64,000 nt of DNA from Telmatactis stephensoni (GCA_029948255.1 JALIZF010001802.1:521001-585000), one strand, 5' to 3'. Shown: positions 9,600-20,730, counted from the first letter of the stretch. The notes: generated by a model not told the origin, from the letters alone. Made by a program: numbers and translations.

Positions 9600-11248
9600 G
9601 GTGGCCCGTACCTATTGATTTGTTTGTTGGGCATGAATTTCAATCGTGTCCTTTTACATCAAAACCTTGTCCGATTTCTGAGACATTTGCAGCCATTTGT
9701 CTACAAGCCTTGAAATTTGTACCGGTAATTATTTTTCTGCGAATTAGATCAAGTAATTCGAGATATCAGACGATTTTTAAAAATGGCTTTTTGAGAAAAA
9801 TTGGTCATAAATCCAAAATTCCAAGGTGAATTTTTTTCCTATTTCGTCAATCAAGTATAAAGGCATAGAGGACTACATACAACATGTATCGTGCCAATTG
9901 ATGCCTTAGAAGTTGCGATACAAAATTTGTGCTGCCTGTTACGACGCAAAATTATGTAGTCAAAACTGCCGCCAAAATCTCAACAAAATTTCAAAAACAG
10001 CGAGAACTATATCTGCTGTAAGAAAGACAAATACCTATTGTAACTTGTAAACAAAATTTGGAGAGATGAGAAGCTAAACGCCAATGTTATCCTCAAGCAA
10101 ACTTGGGGAGTTATTTATGTGACCACGAGGTGAGCGTTGCGAATTTGTATTACTTCGACTTCTACAAATTCTGTCGAATTGTTTCGTGAAATTTTCTCGG
10201 TATGGGATAGAACAAGATGTTAACATACCTGCTGCTAAGTGTCGTTGTGTTTGCTGCACTAGGTATAATTCAGTAAGCTTCAAAAGTAAGCAACTGCATC
10301 GAGTCGACGTTTGAGCTGCCAAGGTAAAGCCCTCATGGTTTGTTAATTTATTCAAAACAACACCTTACTATCTGTTGCAAAATTCCACACGGGATTTAGA
10401 CTCAGAAGCAATTGTATTCAGAGAACTACTGTCTTTATTCCCAAAAGTCTGGATCCCGTGCGGAATTTTGCAACAGATAGTAAGGTGTCGTTTTGAATAA
10501 ATTAACAAACCGTGAGGGTTTTACCTTGGCAGCTCAAACGTCGACTTGATGAAGTTGCTTACTTTTGAAGCTTACTGAATTATACCTAGTGCAGCAAACA
10601 CAACGACACTTGGCAACAGGTATGTTAACATCTTGTTCTATCCCATACCGAGAAAATTTCACGAAACAATTCGACAGAATTTGTAGAAGTCGAAGTAATA
10701 CAAATTCGCAACGCTCGCCTCGTGGTCACATAAATTACTCCCCAAGTTTGCTTGAGGATAACATTGGCGTTTAGCTTCTCATCTCTCCAAATTTTGTTTA
10801 CAAGTTACAATAGGTATTTGTCTTTCTTACAGCAGATATAGTTCTCGCTGTTTTTGAAATTTTGTTGAGATTTTGGCGGCAGTTTTGACTACATAATTTT
10901 GCGTCGTAACAGGCAGCACAAATTTTGTATCGCAACTTCTAAGGCATCAATTGGCACGATACATGTTGTATGTAGTCCTCTATGCCTTTATACTTGATTG
11001 ACGAAATAGGAAAAAAATTCACCTTGGAATTTTGGATTTATGACCAATTTTTCTCAAAAAGCCATTTTTAAAAATCGTCTGATATCTCGAATTACTTGAT
11101 CTAATTCGCAGAAAAATAATTACCGATACAAATTTCAAGGCTTGTAGACAAATGGCTGCAAATGTCTCAGAAATCGGACAAGGTTTTGATGTAAAAGGAC
11201 GCGATTGAAATTCATGTCCAACAAACAAATCAATAGGTACGGGCCACC
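9600..11248. mobile_element. 1.65-kb near-perfect palindromic transposon, TTAA-flanked
   Basis: The termini GGTGGCCCGTACC / GGTACGGGCCACC are flanked by TTAA at 9596-9599 and 11249-11252. The left arm (9600-10395) and right arm (10453-11248) are both exactly 796 bases and inverted copies of each other with scattered substitutions. They surround a 57-base unpaired loop (10396-10452). Each arm yields the same mirror-image short frames, with no transposase. TTAA duplication points to a piggyBac- or Kolobok-type mobiliser acting in trans. Equal arm lengths imply few or no indels since formation, so the element is young or under strand-conversion. Confidence 0.93.
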
Positions 11249-11252
11249 TTAA

Positions 11253-11616
11253 TTAGTCATTTAACAAAGAGCCAATGAGCCCAGATGTGACTACAAAGAC
11301 TGTTCTGTTTGTTCAGTAACGTCAAAACGTTTAGGAATAGAAAGTTGTGTTTTGCCTAGTTTGTCATTTTCTTCTTTGTAATATACAATTTGGAGGACTT
11401 TTTGGAGTTCTTTCATCATTCTCGTAGACTCCATATCGACAGAAAAATTATAATTATTTTTCTTCTCGAAAGCATTCTCTTTCTTTTTTATTTATTTTTG
11501 TTGGTTTCTTTGTTTAGTTTAATTGCTTTGCTTGTTTATTTATCATTTGACCAGTAACCACATGTCCTCTTAGAGGGCTTTTATTTAAATAACTCAACAT
11601 GATATTCATATTCAGG
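11253..11616. other. Intergenic, no gene recognised
   Basis: AT-rich spacer between the palindromic element and a SINE. No supported feature. Confidence 0.5.
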
Positions 11617-11770
11617 AGCAAGAGGTCAGAGTTCGATCCCCAGTGACTTCACATCCTTGTTTCGACTTCTTTCCTTTCCGTGTAGCTTTAATCAGCTTTA
11701 AATACCTTTAAAAAAACGGAGCACTGATGGAGAGAGGGGGTAGAGGGCGCACCCTCGAACGCTTGATACA
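11617..11770 (+). mobile_element. tRNA-derived SINE, 5'-truncated copy
   Basis: Begins inside the tRNA-like head (GAGGTCAGAGTTCGATCCCC, a polymerase III B-box-like motif) and continues with the same body as the copy at 20457-20714: CACATCCTTGTTTCGACTTC, TGTAGCTTTAAT, AAATACCT, TGATGGAGAGAGGGG. The A box is missing or unrecognisable. Shared body sequence between two independent insertions defines the family. Confidence 0.7.
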
Positions 11771-11893
11771 TGAGCCCCTGGCTGGCTCGGGAGATCTGGG
11801 CAACCACTCCCCGCGATTTCGAAGTAAAACATTAGCCTTTGCCTTGCCTTTTTTTAGCCTTCGTTTAGAGCCAACATACATAACTCTGTTTCA

Positions 11894-12879
11894 TCAACCC
11901 TGCAGCAACCTTTTTGCTGCTTCTCGAAAGTCCGTCAGAAAAATGAAGTAGATACAGGGACTAAGGCAAGAGTTGATAAGAGGCAAAAAATGGTTTATCA
12001 TGAAATTGAATGTTGACCAGTCGATACTGCAAGACCTGTAGTTAATAATCATTACGTTCTGAAGAAAGGAGTCAAGAAAAAATAAAAACGCACGTGTAAA
12101 TAGTGGCAGACAACAACCAGAATAAAGCAGTAACTGGCAAAGTACCATTCGAACTGCGTTTATCATTCGTTTTCGGCGCTGTTGTCTGTACGCTTCAGAA
12201 AGATTGGCTTGTTGGGCTTGTTGCTTAAATAATCTTCTTAAGGTTACAATACTTAGAAGCAATACTGTAGCGTAGAATATGATGGCCAAAACAATTAAAT
12301 TCATGTAAAAGATTTTGTACAAGTTGAAATCTGTCACAATACACGAACGAAATGTCTGATGATAGATGGACTTTCCTTAAAACCAAATGGAAAGCACACA
12401 TTACCATCGGAATACACCAGGAACAAGCAAGTACTGCCACTCGGTGTTTTAGTTTGTATGGACGAATGATTTGAGCAGTTTGCCTTGTTGTCTTAAACCG
12501 TTCGATGCTGATTATTAAAAGAGTAAATAGTGATGCTATCGTGGAGGTATCGTGCAGAAAGTATAACGTTTTGCAAAAAAGGTTTCCCCAAATACCTTGC
12601 AACGTACTCGAAATATCGTGGACTAAAAATACCTTCAAGAAATATATATGATCTCAGTACAATGACAAAAGTATCAGACACGGCCATATTGATGATTAAA
12701 TAGTGTAGATTTCGTCTCACAGTGTACTTAGCAGCGACTACAATGGCAAAAATGTTACCAAAAACACCAAATCCACTGGCTAGCAACGTTGCCATTATTT
12801 TAACAGTTTTTATAACATCTGAGTCAGGTTGACTGTACTTGCAGTAACTGTAGCCTTGAGTTGTGTTGGATGCGTTCAT
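11894..12879 (-). pseudogene. GPCR array member 2, two single-base insertions
   Basis: Homologous end to end with the intact receptor (2517-3497) and closer to the copy at 14662. The ATG at 12879 begins MNASNTTQ; TM1 GN and TM2 NMAVSD are read in one frame. An extra base at about 12606 shifts the frame after TM2, so the ERF-containing TM3 and TM4 lie in the second frame. Another extra base at about 12369 shifts it again before loop 2. TM5-TM7, ending SPCIYFIF...AAKRLLQG, lie in the third frame to the stop at 11894. Apart from these two insertions there are no internal stops. It is either a recent pseudogene or a gene damaged by sequence error. Confidence 0.88.
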
Positions 12880-12881
12880 TT

Positions 12882-13739
12882 TATATTAGTAGGAGATAAC
12901 TTTCTGAGACTGAAGCTTCATTCGTTGCGCTGTATAGCATGGAACGTGTTGTACACCTTTCCTGAATTCGCTTGAATAACCAAGGCCGATATGGAGTAGA
13001 CAGACACAGTAATGTTTGCATTCGAAAACACCACCTTCGACTCGAATCCTTTCTTACTACGTAGTCAGTCATGCAAATTTGGGGAATGTCTATTAAAGCT
13101 CTCCTAATAGACCGATCCAAGGTTAATGCCGTCATCTTCAGGGGCCGGGTGCAACAACACTGGGGCGAGCGCGCGGCCATCGCCATAAGTCCTTGTTTTT
13201 TTGTGTCGAAAAAGTTCAAGTGAATATATGTTCTCCTTCTGTAATTTCAGTTACTGAAAACAATTTATATTGTATAGCATACTTAGTAGCTTTTATCTAC
13301 AACATTTATAAGTCGAAACAACTAGAAGAAACGCAGTACGAAGATTTTCTGGGTTGACTGACAATCTCGCACTTCGAGACTTGAAGCAATCTGGCATCAA
13401 ATCTGTACTACTTCCACGAGCATTTGGAGGTCTCGAGTTCAAAAATCCCTTTGAAATCAAGCCAAGATGAGATGGATAAGAGCCGAAAGCAAGAATACAG
13501 AAGAAGCTAGAGTTATTCTTCATATGGGAACTTTTTGCAGTTGATAGAAAATTTAAGAAATCCGTACGAATAAGGATAATAGAAGAAAAGAAACACCAAA
13601 GATGTAGCTGCACACATGGCCCAGTTAACGAAAACAGAAAAAATGGAAGGAAAAAATAAGAAAAGAAAAGAAAGGAAAACAAAAGAAAAGAAAGAAGAAG
13701 AAGAAGTTCTATGAATACGAAGCGCGTTACTAAAACATA
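12882..13739. other. Intergenic, no gene recognised
   Basis: Upstream region of receptor copy 2. It contains an unrecognised 129-codon minus-strand open frame (13293-13682) with a hydrophobic start; no homologue comes to mind and codon use gives no support. The purine-rich GAAAAG tract near 13650-13700 is low complexity. Confidence 0.45.
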
Positions 13740-13975
13740 AAATTCTGAGATAAATCCTTAAAGTACATTTTGAAAAAGTTTATTTACTACAAATAAACAG
13801 TTCATAAGAGAGTTACTAAGTTAAATAAATCGGAAGTTAGTTAAACATTTACCATAAAATTCCGCGATCATAAATCCTTAAAACACGCTTTAGAAAAATG
13901 AAAAATGGAAAAGTAATAACGGTAAAGGACCTACAATCATTGCCAAAATTAGTTGGCACGATGCGAATTTAACGG
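13740..13975. repeat. Duplicated spacer carrying the empty site of the 5.2-kb transposon
   Basis: Matches 5080-5181 joined directly to 5978-6070 (CATAAAATTCCGCGATCATA... AAAATGGAAAAGT...CACGATG). The element at 5186-5973 is absent. This shows that the two spacers derive from one duplication and that the insertion came later, in one copy only. Confidence 0.85.
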
Positions 13976-14139
13976 ATATTTTTAAAATTGTTTACTTTGT
14001 GGCCGTACAACATTCTAATATTTGGCCTAACATGTAATTCAGTCTTACTGATATTCAATCGGCTTTCTATGATTTTTTGGTTCCACGTTGCAAATGTCTT
14101 TTCATAACTTTGACAATTTTATTATATTAGAGCGATAAC

Positions 14140-14271
14140 ACTAAAACCGTGAAACAAGTACTAACTAAAAAGTACAAATAGTACTAATGAAACAATAGAA
14201 AACAAAGGGTTTTGCTACTATTTGTCTCTATTTAGTTGCTAAGTTATTTCACGGTTTTAGTGTTATCGCTC
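14140..14271. mobile_element. Short palindromic MITE with TA target sites
   Basis: Ends GAGCGATAACACTAAAACCG and its complement, flanked by TA at 14138-14139 and 14272-14273. The middle is a diverged palindrome containing AAAGGGTTTTG. Non-coding, 132 bases. Confidence 0.85.
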
Positions 14272-14322
14272 TAAAGCTACAAAGTAAGTATTCTAATTAT
14301 TTACTGTATTCGTAACTCGACA

Positions 14323-14604
14323 TACACCTATTTCAATAAACGTTGTCGGCAAAAGCCTACGCGACTCACCTGAAAGGGAGTATGGGTAGAAATTACTAGA
14401 GCTATAAAACCACACAAATATCCACACCATAATTCAACTTCAGCTTGCCATGACCTAATACATCAAAGAGCTTCATTTGCTGATGCTAAAATCAAGACCA
14501 CAATGCGAAAGAGAGTAAAATTTTGCAACTACCCATACTCCTTTTCGGTCTAGTCACGTAGACTTGAGACCTCTCAGACGACAACCTTTTTTGAAATAGG
14601 TATA
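14323..14604. mobile_element. 'CTATTTCAAAAAAGGTTGTC' MITE, copy 1
   Basis: Ends TACACCTATTTCAATAAACG and, inverted, TATACCTATTTCAAAAAAGG, both followed by TTGTCG. The interior folds back with its own sequence (ACGCGACTCACC / GACTAGACCG; AGGGAGTATGGGTAG / AAGGAGTATGGGTAG). Further copies with the same tips but different cores lie at 26536-26833, 36787-37037 and 39479-39734. Confidence 0.8.
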
Positions 14605-14661
14605 TACAATGATCAAAGCAAATAGACGTCTCATAAACTCTGCTCAACTCAGTTTCTTAAT

Positions 14662-15641
14662 CTAGCAAAGCAACCTTTTAGCCGCTTCTCGAAAATCAGT
14701 CAGAAAAATAAAATAGATAAAGGGACTAAGACAACAGTTCATAAGAGGCAAAACAAAGAAAGTCATGAAATGGAATGTTGACCAATCGATGCAAGACCTG
14801 TAGTTAATTATTTTTACGTTTTGAAGAAAGGAATCAAGATAATATAGAAGTACACGAGAAAATAATGGAAGGAAACAACCAGAATAAAGCAGTAACTGAC
14901 AAAGTACCATTCTAACTGCGTTTATCATTCGTTTTCGGCGCTGTTGTCTGTACACTTCAGAAAGATTGGCTTGTTGGGCTTGTTGCTTAAATAGTCTTCT
15001 TAAGGTTACAATACTTAGAAGCAATACTGTAACGTAGAGTACAATGACGAAAACAATTAAAGTCATGTAAAAGATTTTGTACAAGTTGAAATCTGTCACA
15101 ATACACGAACGAAATGTCTGATGATAGATGACTTTCCTTAAAACCAAATGGAAAGCACACATTACCATCGGAATACACCAGGAACAAGCAAGTACTGCCA
15201 CTCGGTGTTTTAGTTTGTATGGACGAACGATTTGAGCAGTTTGCCTTATTGTCTTAAACCGTTCGATGCTGATTATTAAAAGAGTAAATAGTGATGCTAT
15301 CGTGGTGATATCGTGCAGAAAGAACAACGTTTTGCAAAAAATGTCTCCCCAAATACCTTGCAACGTCTCGAAATATCGTGGACTAAAAATACCTTCAAGA
15401 AATGTATATGATCTCAGTACAATGACAAACGTATCAGACACGGCCATATTGATGATTAAATAATGTAGATTTACGTCTCACAGTGTACTTAGCAGCGACT
15501 ACAATGGTAAAGATGTTACCGAAAACACCAAATCCACTAGCTAGTAACGTGACCATTGTTTTAACGGTTCTTATAACATCTGAAGTCAGGTTTGTGGTAC
15601 TTGCAGTAACTGTAGTCTTGAGTTGTGTTAGACGCGTTCAT
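14662..15641 (-). pseudogene. GPCR array member 3, two single-base insertions near the 5' end
   Basis: The ATG at 15641 begins MNASNTTQDYSYC. An extra base at about 15583 and another at about 15475 shift the frame within the N-terminal tail and TM1. From TM2 (NMAVSDTF) to the stop at 14662 the frame is uninterrupted: TM3 SIERF, TM4 with CSW, basic loop 3, TM7 SPFIYFIF and the tail FREAAKRLLC. Length and domain order equal the intact copy. It is more similar to member 2 than to the gene at 2517, so these two arose by a later duplication. Pseudogene or sequence error, as for member 2. Confidence 0.88.
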
Positions 15642-18466
15642 TTTAGTCGAAGAGTCGGTTGCTGAATGTTTTGTAGACCGTTTCCGAATTGGCTTACATG
15701 AATAACCAGGAACAATATATAGATTGAAAGCGAGGCTGGAGTACACAAATAGAGTAAATATATGCATTCGAAAATCCCACCTTCGATCGACTCAATCCAT
15801 TATTACCTTGTCAGTGAATGCGAATTCGGGAAAGGTCTGATTGTGGCATATTTAATAAGTGATTTGTTTTGATTGACATCGGCTTCATTATCTTCATTTT
15901 GCTAAAACAACCGCTTTACATGCGAAGCTTGAGTTATAGATAGTTCTATATGCTCACTTTCCTTTTAATGCTGTTTCAATTGAACCGAAAGAATATTTGC
16001 TTTCTTCTTTGAAATCTCTTTACAAAGCCAATATCTTTTTCAAATACTAGACCGTTTCTTGATTGTATATAGTAATAACCAAAACTGTATCAAAATAAAG
16101 TTTTGTGCCGTTATATGGAACTTTTTAGTAGAATCTATATGCAGTGCAGCTGTAAATCCTTGACAGCTAGAGCCTGTAAAAACACGGAATGTTTACTTAA
16201 GAGAAATGTGTCCCAAATTAAAACGTCTGATGATTGTTCATATGGGCCAAAAACTTGGCTTGCATTTTTAAACTGTCCTCATTCGACTCTCGATAATATT
16301 TACAGTGTCTGTCAAAGTTTTTTCTTGTGTAAATAAGGAAGAGTGCAAGTGCGGATTATATCTATAGCTTTGACTTTATAAGTGCCGCGCATTTTCTCTA
16401 CGGCTGGTTTAATGTTGATATGATTAATTGTGACCAAATATTTCCAATATGAAATTCTCTCTGATAGTCAAAAATTCACTTCGTAGGAAATTTTCCAGTT
16501 TTACATTTAATGATATGGTAAATTTGATGGAGGACTTTTACAAATAATGCAAAATCATTATTACAGAATGCCACGCAAGCATGATAAATGTGAATAGTCC
16601 AATTTTCAATTACTAGAGACTGCTGAGCTTCCTGACAAAATACGCATTTATGCAGCCTTATCCTCCTTTTCAAGAAAACCCATGGGAATAAACTCGATTG
16701 TTGTGTTGTTCTTTATCAACAATTTCTGCATTTCTCTCTCTGGTATTTGTGAGTAATTTACGTTGACGCTGTATAAATGCGCCTTTTGTCAGGAAACTCA
16801 GCGATCCCTATAGTTATTAGAAACTGGACTATTATTTTCTCCAGCTTGTAATCGTTCGGCAGTTTGAACCCAGGCGAACTGATGCTTGGTAACAATTTTT
16901 CGGCTGTCTCTGAAGGGGATAGACTAAAATTTATTTGATTTTCACTTTATTCCTTCTTCTAGATACTTACGCATCGTTAAGAAAATCTTTTGCCAAATAT
17001 GGAACCAATTACATCATTTGGTCTACTGTTTTTGAATGATGAATCAAAAACGTAAAAAATAGCCATTTGTGATCTTTAAGGTGACTAATTACTAATTTCT
17101 AATTACTTCCGGTGGTGTGTGTGTGTGTGTGTGTTTTTTTTTGGGGGGGGGGGGCTAAAAAACTCGTAAATAGGCATCTATTCAACACTAATTATCTTGA
17201 AAACGAGCACTGGACACCCATTTTACTTTTCATTTTTGAAATCAGCATTCAATTTCACTCCAGAATTAAGATTGTGGTTTGAACAAGTTTTCATCATTTT
17301 TCACCAAAGTAGTCAGTTACCTTAATTCATCTTTATTGGTTATTTTTATTTTTGCCCCATTTTTGCGTGATAGCTCGCTGCGAGTGCTTTCAGCGAGGGT
17401 GGACATTGGCCTTAATATGGGAAGTTGCTTTATGGAGGTCGACTTCAATGATCGCTGGGTGTGGCTTATAGGATAATTTGATTGATTCTCTGCCGCCTTT
17501 GAAAGATAGCTTTGGCGAAACTTCGCATAACATCACTTTGTGTTTAATATTGGTATTTGCACAAAAGGATTGAGTCAAACTTGAGATAGAATAAAGTCGG
17601 ATGGAAATAGAGGAGTTTATGCTTGACGAGGCATCATGGGTAATTTGGGCAAGATTACAAAGAAGGAAAGCGGCAAAAAGAACTGAAAACGTTTAACTAT
17701 ATATTTCCGCTCCGAGTTTAATTTTCGAGACCAAACATTTTCTGCAGATAGGAAAACGTCTTTTCTAAGTTCCTCTGCATAGAGGGTGGTCGATAATAAA
17801 GGTTAAGGTTAATAAAGGTTAATAAAGGTTATACAGAGGTTCCATTGCTTATCTTTTAATAGTTTTTATTTTGTGTCGTTTCCAAGGAGTAACATTTCAT
17901 AAACGGCTATTCTGTAATTTCCATGTCTGTGTTGTGAAGTGTTGATGTTTTTATTTTATTTTACCATTCAAATTCGCTCAGCTTTCTCGTAAATCGTCAC
18001 ACATTTGGACACATTCATCCATCAAAATGACGCCGATCAACTTTTGACAGCTGCTGTTAAAACTAATTATTGGCTCTACGCTTTTGGTTGTTATTATTGT
18101 GTTTAAAGCGGTGTCTAAGAAAATGACTCTATGAATAAATAAAAGCTGTTAACTGTACCAGGTGTGCAGCTTTTGTTTTTCTTTTCTTCATTATCGTTCA
18201 GGCTTTTACAGCTTTTCTGAAGCTAACTCTCAAGTTATAAAAGTCATGACACTAGATTTCTCAAATTTTCTATTTACTGCCAGAAAGATCTCACAAAGGG
18301 GGCTATAAGTTGAATGAATACGAATTCCGCGATAAGAAATCTCTAAAACACTTTGTTGTGCCTGTGGCAATGAAATATATTTAGCCAAATTTCCTCTGGA
18401 AAGTGCATTCGTCATGAAACTTGCTCGAGTAGAAAGTTAAAATCCATTTGTCATCGGAGATTTGCC
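15642..18466. other. Long spacer, no gene recognised
   Basis: Holds a (GT)n-G(n) tract at about 17115-17155, a TAATAAAGGT tandem repeat (about 17798-17832) and a degraded copy of the array spacer with CCAGGTGTGCAGCTTT (18158-18175). No exon was supported on either strand. Confidence 0.5.
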
Positions 18467-19028
18467 TTAGAAAATTTGATTTCGTTTCACAGTGTACTTA
18501 GCAGCGACTACAATAGCCTGCGTAGCGGCCCTAAAAGGATGGGGGGGGGGGGGGGAAGGGAGGGGGAGGGGCTTGGGAAGAGAGGGGAAGAGGGGGAGGT
18601 ACCCTGGGTGCCAGGGGTTTATCGTCTCGTTCCGACGTTTATTACTTGATAGGAGAGTCACACGACGAGAAACCCCTGGCCGCGGCAGTTACAAATCTCA
18701 CTTCCATGCTGTTTACTAACGATTTGCCTTATTTGGAAACATGGCCAAACCGGTTTTAGGTCACCGTGAGGTCACGCAAACACAGTAGATTGAAGAATGT
18801 ATACTTTGTAAGGGCTTAAGTGAGAGAAAAAGTCAAACTCAGCTCAAATAAGAAACATTAGTTTGAAAAAAGTAACAATAAACCGGCATAAATGTATATA
18901 GTATTTTTAAAACGCGTCTTTTACTCGCCATAACGTCAACACTAGTAACGCTTGTAATACAATGCCGGATGTGGCAAAATAGAACCGGTTGAACGAATCA
19001 TCCAATCAAATCGCTCCTCAGTGTTTTA

Positions 19029-19080
19029 GCCAATCACAGAGTTACCTTCAAATTCTTGAAGGTAGTGCTCTGATTGGCTC
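19029..19080. promoter_or_regulatory. CCAAT-box palindrome upstream of the transposon frame
   Basis: AGCCAATCACAGAG and its complement CTCTGATTGGCT bracket a second palindrome TACCTTCAA / TTGAAGGTA with a four-base tip. It therefore gives inverted CCAAT boxes about 340 bases before the encoded frame. A further CCAATCA lies at about 18999. A promoter role is inferred from the motif only. Confidence 0.45.
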
Positions 19081-19419
19081 GGCGCTTTCAAACGGTTAAC
19101 TTGTGCGCCCAGGGGTTTATTTTCGCTTTTCGCGCCTCCGGCGCTCGCCAACTCTCTCTAAGCTCTATAAGGAAAGCGAATAACAAACCCCTGGAGCCCA
19201 GGGTAAGGGGGAGGGGGAGGGGGAGAGGAAGGAAGGAAGGGCCTGCAAACATCACCCAGGTTTATTCGGAACGCCCCCTAATTAATTATGCAGGTTTCTT
19301 GCGAACGTCAAGTAACACTTGTCAAAACCATCCAATCAAATTGCGAGGTCATTTCAAGGTCAACATACAACGTTAAAACTAACAACCGCGAACTGTCATA
19401 AAACCAAAACATTTCACAT

Positions 19420-20045
19420 GTGAACAAATGTCAGACACAAAAGGAAAATTCAAGTAAAAATTATAGAGGCAGAAAGCAAGAAAACACCAACAATGATGTA
19501 TGTCGTTTGTGCGACATAAAGCGAAGGGTTAAGTTGGAATCCTGCGCGTTCAAGAGTTTTGCGAATCTCTTCAAAATATGCCACAGAGAAGGTTTTAATT
19601 GTGTTCTCGCAGATCGTCTCATCGCCGTTGGATTTGTATTAGAAAATCATCCTGAATTGTCCCAGCTAGTATGTAGTACCAGCTTACGAAAGACCAATAA
19701 CTTCTTCCAGTTCCACGATATTTTATCCGCGAAAAGCAAAGAAGCCAACGGCAAAAACTCCCGAGAGGAAAACCACGAAGCGGAAAGTTCACCAATCTTC
19801 TTCTAACACCGATCGGAAAAAGCCCTAGCTCTGCACAAAGAAAGGCTTTAAGAGTGAATTCACCACATTATCGCACCGCGAGTCGCAAGTCCCTGTTTAC
19901 GAATCCAAACGAGCAATATTCAAGTTTAGATGCAAACCTAAACATCGATGATTTAGATCCATCTTCTTTCGAATTGCCATCAAACCTTTCTTATTATACA
20001 AGTGTTCAATCGCCAGTCGTCGTTCGGTCTTTAGAACAAAATTAA
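19420..20045 (+). pseudogene. Degraded transposon protein with ZAD-like N-terminal CRLC motif
   Basis: The first frame (to 19806) contains CRLC, then about 25 residues later FANLFKIC, LADRLIAVGF and a terminal VCSTSLRK. This is the order of a treble-clef ZAD-type zinc-binding domain, although the last pair has lost one cysteine (CSTS instead of CxxC). A frame change near 19800 leads to a Ser/Asn-rich tail (RKSLFTNPN...) ending at 20045. There is no in-frame ATG at the start, so at least two lesions are present. It is probably the accessory or DNA-binding protein of the surrounding element. The family assignment is tentative; it shows no catalytic domain. Confidence 0.5.
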
Positions 20046-20456
20046 TATCTTTTTCTTTAAAAGAACTTAGAACTAGTTCAAGTTTTTGATCAAAATCCTC
20101 CGCCGTTGTTCTATCGAGTTGTCTCCTTCACGACTGGTTTATATCAAGTTTGATGTATCTTATATCTCGACCAATCAGGATTTTTCGTTCGTATACGAAC
20201 GGAAATTTCAAAAAAACCTGGGGGTTGTCTGCAGGCCCTTCCTCTCCTCCTCCTCCTCATTCCCCCTCCCTTCTTCTTCCCAGTCCCCTCCCCATCCCCT
20301 TAGGGCCGCTACGCAGGCTACGACTACAATGGCAAATATGTTACCAAGAACACCAAATCCATTGACTAGTATTGTGTCCATAATCCTCACAGTTTGTGTA
20401 GCATCTGAGTCAGATTTGTCGTACCTGCAGTAACTGTAGTCTTGAGTGATGTTAGA

Positions 20457-20714
20457 ATAAAAAGTAAAGTAAAGCGACCATATTTAACGTCGATAACTCG
20501 TAACAGTAATTCAACTGACAAACTTGAGGTCGACGGTGCGCTCATTTTACTCCCCTCTCTCCATCAGAGCTCTGTTTTGAGGGTATTTAAAACTAATTAA
20601 AGCTACACAGATTGGAAAGAAGTCGAAACAAGGATGTGAGGTCTGGCTGGGGAGCGAACTCGGGACCTCTCGCACCGAGGGCCGCGCACTAATCAACTGT
20701 GCCATCCTTGCTCC
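20457..20714 (-). mobile_element. tRNA-derived SINE with TTAGA target duplication
   Basis: On the minus strand it starts GGAGCAAGGATGGCACAGTT with an A-box-like segment, then CCGAGTTCGCTCCCC as the B-box-like motif. It continues into the family body (CACATCCTTGTTTCGACTTC) and ends in an ACTTTACTTTT tail. TTAGA occurs at both borders (20452-20456 and 20715-20719). Comparison with the intact receptors (TGTTAGACGCGTTCATTTT) proves the exact insertion point within codons 3-4. Confidence 0.85.
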
Positions 20715-20730
20715 TTAGACGCGTTCATTT

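Larger units (their letters stand above)
18514..20320 (+). mobile_element. MULE-like DNA transposon, 9-base target duplication
   Basis: Terminal inverted repeats of about 28 bases beginning TAGCCTGCGTAGCGGCCCTA, flanked by CGACTACAA at 18505-18513 and 20321-20329 inside GPCR coding sequence. Purine-rich (GGGGGAGGG) sub-terminal tracts lie at both ends. The interior carries one degraded protein frame (19420-20045) preceded by CCAAT boxes in a hairpin. A 9-base duplication is characteristic of Mutator-like elements, but no MULE transposase is present. Short relatives with the same tip are seen at 27713-27857 and 35180-35245. Confidence 0.88.
18467..20730 (-). pseudogene. GPCR array relic interrupted by two mobile elements
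   Basis: The start-codon remnant (CGCGTTCATTT complement) at about 20719-20730 is followed by a SINE (20457-20714). Then come N-terminal tail and TM1 codons (20331-20456, giving SNITQDYSYC ... GNIFAIVV). These are interrupted by a 1.8-kb transposon (18514-20320) and resume at 18504-18467 (AAKYTVKRN), after which similarity stops. Only the first quarter of the receptor survives. The reading frame outside the insertions is still open, so the truncation and insertions did the damage. The SINE target duplication TTAGA and the 9-base duplication CGACTACAA can both be read from the interrupted codons by comparison with the paralogues. Confidence 0.88.

Noticed and set aside
10074..10774. Matching 93- and 69-codon frames on opposite strands
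   Set aside because: They are mirror images of each other from the two arms of the 1.65-kb palindrome; no domain and no start conservation.
13293..13682. 129-codon minus-strand frame with hydrophobic start
   Set aside because: No recognisable similarity, composition looks like spacer, and it is not conserved in the paralogous spacers.
19074..19376. 100-codon plus-strand frame rich in Arg/Gly
   Set aside because: Runs through the purine-rich part of the transposon; no homology and repeat-driven composition.
20640..20712. Possible tRNA gene on the minus strand
   Set aside because: Followed by a SINE body shared with 11617-11770 and flanked by a target duplication; it is the head of a SINE.
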